A stretch of 64,000 bases of DNA. Origin: Marsupella aquatica. Lineage: Eukaryota > Marchantiophyta. The stretch spans positions 3,658,001 to 3,722,000 of the forward strand of contig OZ316897.1 of assembly GCA_973895155.1 (NCBI GenBank), given 5' to 3'. This document shows, one piece after another, positions 46,391-55,235 of this stretch (position 1 is the first letter of the stretch; each line of letters starts with the position of its first letter). Below the pieces are notes generated by a model. It worked only from the letters and a program-made list of their open reading frames with translations, had not been told where the DNA came from and searched no databases. The translations under genes were made by a program, and so were the position numbers.

Positions 46391-46905
46391 ATGATCTCTC
46401 ACGAACCATGGGTCGTGGGTACCTGCCTACCCAGGCACACCCAAATCACTCACAAGCCGTGGGTTGTGGGATATCTCCTCACTCTAATAGAAACCTCACA
46501 GACCGTGGGTTGTAGGCTATCCGCCCCCAAACACAAAATAATCAAGACCCCTCACGGACCGGGGGTTGTGGGTACCTGCCTACCCAGGCACACCCAGATC
46601 ACTCACGAGCCGTGGGTTGTGGGATATCTCCTCACTCAAATCAAAACCTCACGGACCATGGGTCGTAGGCTATCCGCCCCAAACACAAAATAATCAAGAC
46701 CCCTCACGGACCGTGGGTCGTGGGTACCTGCCTACCCAGGCACACCCAGATCACTTACGAGCCGAGGGTTGTGGGATATCTCCTCACTCAAATCAAAACC
46801 TCATGGACCGTGGGTCGTAGGCTATCCAACCCCAAACACAAAATAATCAAGACCCCTCACGGGCTGTGGGTTGTGAGCTCACTACTCACTCAAGTCAAGC
46901 GCTAA
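46391..46905 (+). repeat. Satellite-like tandem array, about 152-bp units
   Basis: Units start near 46399, 46553, 46704 and 46858 (periods 154, 151, 154). Each begins CACGGACCGTGGGTCGTGGG, continues with TACCTGCCTACCCAGGCACA and ends near AAACACAAAATAATCAAGAC. Each unit holds three shorter copies of a CGRRCCGTGGGTYGTRGG motif, so the array has a nested higher-order structure. The first three units are full length and the fourth is partial. The array lies inside the nested insertion. Confidence 0.85.
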
Positions 46906-48776
46906 ATACGGCGGAAATTACGGACAAAGTACTATTCCCTAATTTGTCATTTTCTCTGTGCCCTAAGTCACAACCGCACCTCGCCTTTCCGTAGTGCCTT
47001 CTTCGTGGCGTGCCGACAACACGATTCACCAACATTCAACGTCGTTTCCTTCATAGAAACGCACTATCCATCAACAAAGAACTTGATGCAAATCAAATTG
47101 CTTCCTACAACAATTGTAAACACATTCAACTATCGGGCTCCCAATTGAACCGCCTCAATCACAACCACAAAGAGTCGTACATCCGACTACTTTCCCTTCA
47201 CAAAATATCAGCCGACGCCACCGCCTGACTCGCACACAATTGTTGACAGCAACATCCGCTTGTCGATCACACAATCAATCCTCCACGATGCAGCAATGCA
47301 TATCGATGAAGATTGCAACTCCAAAACTGCAACTTAGCAAACCACAACTTGAAGCTTCACTTCTATGCGAGCGCCGCACCAACTTGCAATAGATCGAGAT
47401 ACCAACGATCTGTTCAATAACAACACCCGATCCGAGCTACCACGAATCGTCAACAACAAAACCAAAATGAAATCAAACTTCTGTCTGCACAGTCCGCACA
47501 ACAGAGTTTGAAGCTGATCTTTTGATGTAATTTTCAAGAGCAATCGAACAACGATTGATGCTAATCCAACACACAATCCTGCTCGATGCGATCACACACT
47601 TATGTCAAGCCAAACGCACCTTGCGCCTCAAGGAATCCACATTACGTACACACACAACCTAGACAGCCACACCATAGCCGCTAGAGTTTGTGCTCGAAAG
47701 GCTCAACATCAAAGATGAGATCTTTGAGCCAACACAAAGAGATATAACTATCCCTCACAGACATACACTAACCCTAAAACACTTAGATAACACACATATG
47801 AAAGCCTCAAACCTACATAGTCTGATATCCTATACTACCACTCATATTGGTGTGACAAAGGTCAATCCATATTTCATCCAGAAACTAGATGTTGTTGGAA
47901 TTCTTGGATCCTCTTCAATCCAAAATTGACCGCTGCTTTGAGGATGCTTTCATTGGATGTCTTTGCTCATGCCCTTGATGAATATGTGTGGATTGGAGAG
48001 AGCACTGCCATGAAATGCTTAAAGCGATTATGCTCTGCTGTCAATGAGCACTATGAGGAGGAGTACCTCAGACAGCCCAATCTGATGAATCAAAGGAGGA
48101 CGTTATCAATCAATTACAAATCAATGAAGAACATGGTTTCCCTGGTATGTTTGCATCTCTAGATTGTATGCACTATGAGTGGAAGAATTGTCTCGTGGTT
48201 TGGCAAGGCCTCTTCACCAACAAGGACGGAGAGAAATCCATTGTTCTGGAGGCCATAGCAAATCAATCCCTCTGGATTTGGCATGCCTACTTTGGCTTGC
48301 CTGGTGGGAATAATGACTTGAACGTGCTGGATCAGTCCCCTTTGGTCAACAATTTCCTGAGAAGTGAAGCTGATGAGGTCAGATTTACTATGAATGAACG
48401 CCTCTATGGTCGATATTATTTGTTCACTGATGACATTTTTCCAAACTGGTCCATCTTCATTAAAACTATTCAATTGCCACAAGGAAATGCCAGAAAGTGG
48501 TTTCCTAAGTGCCAAGAGGGGGCCCAGAAGGATGTTGAGAGGGCTTTTGGTGTTTTGCATCAGTGATTTGCAATTGTGAAGAACCCAGTTCAAATGCACT
48601 ATCAACATGAAATCAAGGACATCCTTCTTGCTTGTGTCATTTTACATAACATGATTGTGAAGGACAAGAGAGGTGATATATTGCCTGTTGATTGGGACTT
48701 CTCAGACAGAGCTAGAGCTCAAGCTGGAAAAGACCTTGGTAGGCAAGATTGGACAAAATACTTGGTTGCTACATGA

Positions 48777-49331
48777 GCTATTGAGGATGCTGAAACTCAT
48801 TTTTCATTGAGAATAGACCTGGTAGCACACCTTTGGTCCCTGAAAGGACAGGGCCACCATTTTGACTATGTGGGAAATCAGGACTTATGATTTCCCAATT
48901 TATTCATTGTTCACAGTTTGGTTTGTCTATAATAAAATATAATTTGTTCCCATCACATTTGTCATGCAAAATTGCAATATATTGAAAGTCTATTTGCATC
49001 CAATCTTGCAAGGGGCACTCAGGCCAAAATGTCCCAACAATGAATCACTCATCACATACAAAAAAGTGTGTGCTTTCATTCATCTTTCTCAAAATGTACA
49101 AAAATGGAGAAGACTCTATGAAATGCTCTCGTGAATGCCATATTGACCTCAAGCTGGAAAATAACTTCGCTAGAGTGCAAAATGTTTAAGTAAGTCACCT
49201 ATTGTGACTGCCAATGTCTATACCATGGCACTACCTAAACCTGAAGTAGAGCCTCATTGGCAAAGACATTTGCTCTACAACTACAACCTGGTTGAAGCTG
49301 CTAATAAGAAAGCTGATAACATTGTTGCAAT
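48777..49331. other. AT-rich tail after the transposase
   Basis: No gene is seen. This may be the 3' part of the Harbinger element. No terminal inverted repeat matching 44943 was found. Confidence 0.35.
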
Positions 49332-49745
49332 GTGAGAGGGCAAATGAAGCTATTAAGGTGAGGGGTACTGCCAGCAAACTCCATCAATCAGTTGGCCATC
49401 CCCATCACTGCCCTCAGAGTCATGTCATACACCTTTTCCTTGGCCTTTTTTGCTCGCCTCTCCTGGCGCTTCTCAATTCTCTTCAATTGAGCTTCCCTCT
49501 TCCTCCTTCGGGTGTTGGATCATTTGCATGATCCTTCCCACTCTCCTTTGCTCATGATCATTTGCAACTGGGTCCTTATGAGGGAAAGGCTCCTCTGGAG
49601 GAGAATCAGCCAGAACTGACACTCCATCGACAAAGGAGGGGTCCTGTACATACTGCTACTGCTCATGGCTCGCCTGCACATGCTGAGAAGAAGGAGCCAT
49701 GGTGAGGTTTGAGTCGGTAATTGTCACTTGCTTGGGAGGCATTTT
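49332..49745 (-). pseudogene. Fragment of a basic coiled-coil ORF, possibly the Harbinger accessory ORF
   Basis: On the minus strand a MPPKQVTITDSNLTM start near 49745 is followed, in broken frames, by a highly basic helix (REAQLKRIEKRQERRAKKAK, about 49510-49445) and EKVYDMTLRAVMGMAN, then a stop. PIF/Harbinger elements usually carry a second, DNA-binding ORF beside the transposase. Position and composition would suit a remnant of that ORF, here convergent with the transposase, but no SANT/Myb domain can be recognised. Confidence 0.3.
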
Positions 49746-49919
49746 GCAGAATTGAAAATGTGACCTTGATTTCCCAGCCCCACAAATGCAAAAATCTGCA
49801 CAAGAAAGGTCGATGGAAAAGGCAGCCCGATTGCGCAACAAGGAAGAAGGAGTAGGTACAATGCTCGGTACAATATGAGAGAGAGGACTCTCGTGAGGAC
49901 TCAGCTCCCAAAGCATTTC

Positions 49920-51178
49920 TAGGGCGAATCTACCACTAGACAACTGCATGCTAGGCAGGTTGGAACTTGTGTCAATGAATGCACAAAAAAGACCTTGATA
50001 ATAGATTATAGATCTGGCCATGTGCACCCAAGCAATGTCGAATCCACCTAGCAGTTTGGTGATGCTATGCATTTTGCAGGCTTGAGCTTGGAGAGCAAAG
50101 GGCCTGATGGCCAATCCTCCTTCCTCAAATGGTCGGGTGATTGTGTCCCAGGCAACTAGTGCAATTTTGTCAGCTCTAGTGGCACTCTTGCCCCACAGGA
50201 AGATTTGACAGATTTTTTCCAACTGCTTATAGCCATTCTTCTAGAGGTTTAGAAGCATTAAATGGTAGATTGGAATAGCCCTAAGCACAACACATGCTTG
50301 AGGAGGACCAGTCTCCCAGCTTGGGTGAGGGTTCTATTGGTCCAGTGCCTAAGTCTTTTCCCAACTTTGCCTAGTAAGAATTCAGTTTCTTGACTAGGCC
50401 TAATTCTATTGCCAATAGGACAACCCAGGTAGGTTACAACTTCACCAGTGGCTGCAATTTGACATCCTATTCTCTCAATCCATTCAGGTTGCTCAGAGTT
50501 GTCGAGCTAGATAATAATAGATTTTTCAATGTTGAGAAGGGCTCCAGACACTCTCGTACAGGTTCACAACTCTATAGGTGGTGGTGAATTCCTCTTCTGT
50601 GGCTTTCAAGAAAAGCCCAATGTCATCTGCAAAGAGTTGGTGGAGCAGGTTCTTCTCACTGCCAGTAGTGATACCCTGCAGCTCACCAAAATTCAATTTT
50701 GCCTCAAGCAGGCACATCAACGGTTGAGTGACAAGTGCAAACAGTAACGTTGCTGCAAGACGTCCTTGTCTTACTCCACGTCCTAGGACAATGTCCTTGG
50801 TGAATCCCCCATTCACGTGCACTTTAGAAACAACATCAATGACCAGACCCTTAACCAGAGATATGAATTTTGGATCAAAATTCATGTGTCTCAGGGTTTC
50901 CCACAGAAGTGTGGTCAACCCAGTCGTATGCCTTGGCAAAGTCTAATTTTAGAAACACAATAGGTTGCTTGGAAATGTTGATGAATTCTTGACCCACTTT
51001 GAATGCCAACATATTGTCCATTATGCTTCTGCCAGCAATGAATCCAATTTCTTGGGATGAAACCAGCATAGGGACCACTAGTTTCATGCGGTTGGAGAGA
51101 ATCTTTGCTACAATCTTGTGTGTGATTGTGAGCATGGTGAGCGGTCTCCAACTTAATAGACAAGGGCGGCTTTTTCAC
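49920..51178 (-). mobile_element. Second degenerate 5'-truncated LINE remnant
   Basis: The minus-strand frame starts with the RT motif WRPLTMLTITHKIVAKIL (about 51150). It continues with IGFIAGRSIMDN, FLKLDFAKAYDWVDH, GRGVRQGRLAATLLFALVTQ and the catalytic LFADD box. After a frameshift and stops come LVLLKHVL (about 50320-50295) and FLWGKSATRADKIALVAWDT (about 50205-50145), ending around 49930. The order equals that of the LINE at 2.8-4.8 kb. Both copies lack the 5' endonuclease part and break off near the same motif. At least one frameshift near 50890 and several stops make it inactive. Confidence 0.82.
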
Positions 51179-51295
51179 ATGACTTTGCTTAGTCTTATTA
51201 TATCGGAGGTAAGAATTTGGCCTAAATTAGGGAGAGATAAACATGATTGCCAAGAGAAGAAAAGACCCAAAGAATATGCTCATCACCCATTACAA

Positions 51296-51495
51296 GAACT
51301 TATTTTTGTCCCTACAAGAACCTCTTGAGAAACATTTCGTGCTTTCCCCCCTAGAAGGACCCCTTTTGTCCCTACAAGAACCTCTCAAGGAACATTCGAG
51401 TGTTTTCGTCCCTACAAAGAACTCTTGTTGTCCCTACAAGAACCTCCTACAAGAACCCTTTGGTCCCTACAACAACCTCCTACAAGAACGCTAGT
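51296..51495 (+). repeat. Minisatellite built on CCCTACAAGAACCTC
   Basis: The words TACAAGAACCTC and GTCCCTACAAGAACCTC occur repeatedly at irregular spacing (about 51291, 51314, 51373, 51435, 51450 and 51480). Slightly changed copies occur at 51410 and 51465. The array ends roughly 30 bp before the telobox of RPS21. Confidence 0.75.
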
Positions 51496-51518
51496 AACGT
51501 AAGCGGAATCGAACCGAG

Positions 51519-51531
51519 TTTAGGGTTTATT
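51519..51531 (+). promoter_or_regulatory. Telobox in the RPS21 promoter
   Basis: TTTAGGGTTTA (AAACCCTAAA on the other strand) is an exact telobox, typical of plant ribosomal-protein promoters. It lies about 425 bp upstream of the ATG and about 110 bp before the donor of a likely leader intron (51633-51905, CAG|GTATGG to CTCTCCAG). A second TTTAGGGTTTA at 51921-51931 falls in the leader just before the start codon. Confidence 0.6.
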
Positions 51532-51943
51532 ATCGAGAACTCGACTCTTTCGGTTCCCTTTGGTTCATTTTGCCCCTTCGCAACAAGAACTTCTCTCCGC
51601 CGCTCCGTCCTCTCGATCGCTCTTCTCTTCAGGTATGGTGTCGATCTTCTAGGGAAATTGGTAGAAGGGATAGGTTGATGTCCGTAAGAGCTCTCAGATC
51701 GTTTTCGTGAATTTTTTGGTGGATAATTGTGATGTTTTCATCTATGTGATTACATCTATGTGCCTCGTCTTCTGGAGCAATGGTCTGGAAGGAAAGGCGG
51801 GTGTTGATCTGGGTGCTTGGATATTTTTTTGTAAACTCTGGGTTGTCAATTGCGATGATACGACTCGTGGGGTATATGGTGAGCTGATTGCATCCGTCTC
51901 TCCAGGCAGATCACTTCAAGTTTAGGGTTTAGAGCTCGACAAG

Positions 51944-52526
51944 ATGCAGAACGAGGAGGGTGAGTTTGTCGACCTGTACATCCCGAGGAAGTGGTGAGAA
52001 CGAAATCCTGCCTATCTGTGGACTGCCTGTTGTCTCTCTGTCTGGGAATTTCCATTTCTTGTCAGGATGATGAGGTTTTCGGTGGACGCAATTTTTGTGG
52101 TCATGAGTGGGGTTAAATTATTTAGAGGGCACCTTCGTCGATGTGGTCGTCCGAATTATCTGGGCAGAAGCCGGTCTGAGATTATCTTGTCAATTGGTGG
52201 ACTGGCAGCTCCTCGACCAACCGGTTGATCACCGCCAAGGATCATGCCTCAGTTCAGCTGAATGTGGGGCATTTGGACGAGCACGGCATCTACAACGGAA
52301 CGTTCACAACATTCGCCCTCTGCGGCAACGTCAGGGCGCAGGTGAGAGAGGCTCGTCGAATTTATTTTTCAGACTTTCGGCATCATCGTCTGAGTCAGTT
52401 TAGTGGCACATCTCGGCTTACCGTTTCTGAATGGAGTTTTACTTGTTTGGTGACGTCGAGCAGGGCGATGCTGACAGCGCTTTGGATCGCCTTTGGGCAA
52501 AAAAGAAGTCCGAGCTCGGTCAGTGA
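51944..52526 (+). CDS. RPS21: 40S ribosomal protein S21 (eS21)
   Basis: This encodes the small cytosolic ribosomal subunit protein eS21. The model joins 51944-51993, 52209-52341 and 52464-52526, giving 81 residues, the normal plant length. The protein reads [17 protein letters not shown], then [34 protein letters not shown], and the plant-type tail [20 protein letters not shown]. The phases (2 and 0) agree and the sites are GT-AG. The first exon is split inside the cysteine codon of PRKC. The start is the only ATG giving the conserved N terminus. A probable leader intron (51633-51905) and two teloboxes precede it. Confidence 0.94.
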
Positions 52527-54003
52527 TGCCATCTCCAAGAGTCTCTAACGACATAGTGATAAGAGGACAGGGGATTGCTCTGGTTCATGGCTTTGGATAA
52601 GAAGGCCTTCTAGCTATCCTCTCTTTTGTAATAGGAGGTTCGCCAGCTCGAAGTCTTAAGGGATGCAATGGAAACATACAAATTATTAAAGCTGCGAATT
52701 GGTGCAGACCCCTTTTTTGGCATAGGAAGGGTGATAGCTCAAAGTCTTTATCTGTGCGAGGGAATACATTAAGAGTATTAAAACTTTCGGGACTGAGCAC
52801 GTTTTGTCTCTTCAAAGTTATCGTTGGCCTTGAGTTTCTTGGAAAAGCACGTTGAATGTTTATGGAAATTTCTTCGTGGTGACATTAAATTCGTCCATAG
52901 CTTCTTCACAGTAGTTGGGAGATCTTGCTGCGGCAGTTCAAGATCGTTCGCTTCAGGGCCCCGCTGATATGCTCAGAGTAGACGAAGGGTAGCGACGTGA
53001 ACTTAATGGTCTGACAGAGCTTAATTAGTCACTGTCGGTTCCGACATTTCTGTTGGGGAAATTACCGAACTGCCTGTAAATTTTCTGATAGTACTGAAGC
53101 ACCTCCGTTGCCTCTGGTCTGTTTCTGTTTTGAAGGCTTTCGGCCTGAACTGTTGTGCGGTTTGTGAATGTTGTGCGGGTTGGGTTTTGGAAAATTTCGA
53201 AACTTGAAGAGGCAGTTTTCCTTATTTTTTCATTTCTGAATCAGTGGCACGGTATGACTAGATGTTTTTTGGATATTTTTGGTACTCTGAATGTCATGTC
53301 CTCTTGAGATACTGATACGCGTGTCTGCTAGTTTTCTGAAAGAAAGGATTTCTTCTGAAGTTTTCATGGATAGGGAGGAATTCCTGAGTCAAGTGAAACG
53401 TAGCATTGTCTTTATGCTATAGTATAGTGTGAGGTATCACCCGGCTTGTTTTATTTACTCCGGTTCATTGTTTTGCCATCTTTATAGAGAGAATTTCAGA
53501 ATCGTTTACGGGCCATGGAGATTTCTCTCAAGTTGCACTGTACAGTTCCTCCGGATGTGGAGGCTATATGATTAAAACAAAGTCGAATGATAACGAAGTT
53601 AATCATGGACAATTGTTATGCGAAGGTGCCAGTTGAATTCAACTTCAAGTCGTGTAGGAAATTTTGATGTACATTGCTGTCTGATTTAGCAATGGAGATG
53701 AAATTGAAGGGAGATTATTCAATGATGAGAGCTCAGTTGCGAATTGCCCACATGATTCAGTTCATGAAACAAGCCCTTTTTCAGTATCGTTCGTAGGGTG
53801 ATGAATTTTGTTAACCACGTCTGGATATTTTGCCATTTTGTTATTGTCGTGATTCTGGAGAGAATAGATTTTGCTTCGAGCTTGCAATTATGAATACGCA
53901 TAATTTCAAGTGAGAATAGACTATCTGCGATTCTAATAAATAAATAATATAAATGCAGTCATTGAAGAGAGAATAGATACTAGGGGCGAGCTTGCCACAA
54001 ACA

Positions 54004-54238
54004 ATGAACATGCTTTAATCTGTAGGCCAGGAAATTTTGCAGGTTGTGTGAGATATGGGCCTGTTAAGAATTCTCTTCTTTGCAGGAGAACAATTACCGA
54101 CAATTGATCGTGCGAGCTCCCTTAGCTATGAACATGCTCTAATCTGTAGGCCAGGTAATTTTGCAGGTTGTTTGAGACATGGCTTGTTAGGAACTCTCTT
54201 CTTTGCAGGAAATGATTATCGATAATTTATCGTGCGGG
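54004..54238 (+). repeat. Tandem duplication, 124-bp unit
   Basis: The two diverged copies share ATGAACATGCT, AATCTGTAGGCCAGG, ATTTTGCAGGTTG and CTCTTCTTTGCAGGA. The second copy carries substitutions and small gaps. Confidence 0.75.
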
Positions 54239-54515
54239 ATAAATTTCAACTACTGATAATGTTATTGTGGTCACAAGAGTGTCTCATTTTTATACAGCCG
54301 TGTAAAATTCTTTTCACTTGATCGCCGAGTATAGATATTGCGTAGTATGTCAATCCTACCTTCAAATCCAGAAGCAAGTTTGGTGAAAAGGTCTCTGCTC
54401 AGACGAGCAATTGTTGGAATTTCAAATTGCATGTACTTTTGGAAAGGTGCCCTTGCAATCGTTTCACCGCCAAAACTGTGTCTACAAGTTTATGAACAAC
54501 CTCAGTTGGCGATAA

Positions 54516-54625
54516 ATAGTGACAGTGAAGATTGGCGCTCAGATTCAAATTCCCCTAGAAGTGGTTGTTGATAGTGACAGTGAAGATTGGCGCTTGTATT
54601 TAAATTCTCCTAGAAGTGGTTGATT
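54516..54625 (+). repeat. Tandem duplication, 55-bp unit
   Basis: The copies at 54516-54570 and 54571-54625 begin ATAGTGACAGTGAAGATTGG and end TCCTAGAAGTGGTTG-like, with a handful of differences. Confidence 0.8.
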
Positions 54626-55235
54626 TAATTTGAATTATTGATGCCCAAGTTACAATGTTGTGATTTACACACTGCCAGCCTATAGGAAGATTTGCTAAAA
54701 GTTGACTTTACAGTTTTAAAGAAAGTTCTTGCGGCAATTCAAAATACTCGTCTAAAAATTCGATAGAAACTTTTTGAGAAATTTGAGAAATGGAGTTCTG
54801 GTTTACGACAACATCGTATACAGACATGGGTGCGTCTTTGAATTCTCCGTCCTTTCCTTTCAGGGTCAAAGTACTTATTACGAGCACAGTTACTTTCTAG
54901 TAAAATCTTATGTTATTTCAAATCACATTTCAATTTCAATGCAAGAGAAGTCCGGGTGAGGAGTTGGTCCACGAAAGCATGTCTGACATCCATGGCAATG
55001 AACATACCTTCACGGTCGGGAAGGAAAGTGAATGTCCTGCAATCTCAACTGTTTCATAATGCACGTTTCCATTTTATTGGACTACAAAACATCACAACCA
55101 CATCCGTCGCACGTTGGCTCAATTGCTGCACTACTTGCGACAATCAAGTAACTGTTGAGTCACACCTCACATTCCTATAGACCGACTCTTTACATTATTG
55201 TACATGCTCAGACCTAGTAATGTCTAATCTAGCCA

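Larger units (their letters stand above)
45617..47857 (-). mobile_element. Nested retroelement-like insertion inside the Harbinger transposase
   Basis: The inserted 2.24 kb begins TGTCGTGCG and ends TGGTGTGACA, so it has 5'-TG...CA-3' ends, and it is flanked by AAGG on both sides (45613-45616 and 47858-47861). Removing it with one AAGG restores the transposase frame exactly. Inside, on the minus strand, is a gag-like ORF (45724-46224) and then a satellite-like array (46391-46905). I found no pair of long terminal repeats and no pol gene, so it is a decayed or non-autonomous retroelement. The same bases also fit a GT-AG intron (45616-47860), but a gag-like ORF plus satellite makes insertion more likely. 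Confidence 0.55.
45288..48776 (+). pseudogene. PIF/Harbinger transposase pseudogene, split by a nested insertion
   Basis: This is a decayed DDE transposase of the plant Harbinger (ALP1-like) group. The 5' part, 45288-45616, starts MASDRLIQWRAKLKRQIEQA and continues after a frameshift with GPRKRGGSRPG and PVYTNRHFRE, then after another with RMRRPLFWQIHDDVCK. The 3' part, 47858-48776, resumes at VNPYFIQKLDVVGILGSSS. It continues with TAALRML, EYVWIGESTAM, FASLDCMHYEWKNC, IWHAYFGLPGGNNDLNVLD, FIKTIQLPQGN and AQKDVERAFGVL, then IVKNPVQMH and LACVILHNMIV. The three acidic catalytic positions (D in SLDCMH, D in NDLNVLD, E in KDVERAFG) are all visible. It is inactive: it has frameshifts near 45415, 45570, 47924 and 48130, and a TGA at about 48564-48566 where relatives have arginine. 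The two halves join in frame across the insertion at 45617-47857. Confidence 0.85.
52527..55235. other. Intergenic region between RPS21 and the lumen-protein gene
   Basis: I see no gene. The genes on either side converge. Two copies of a 124-bp unit start at 54004 and 54128 (ATGAACATGCTTTAATCTGT, then AGGCCAGG). Two copies of a 55-bp unit start at 54516 and 54571 (ATAGTGACAGTGAAGATTGG). Many short AT-rich open frames are not credible. Confidence 0.55.

Noticed and set aside
51500-51525. Perfect B-box-like GGTTCGATTCC on the minus strand beside RPS21
   Set aside because: The flanking bases do not form a T-stem and no A box or cloverleaf is present; it lies within the RPS21 promoter.
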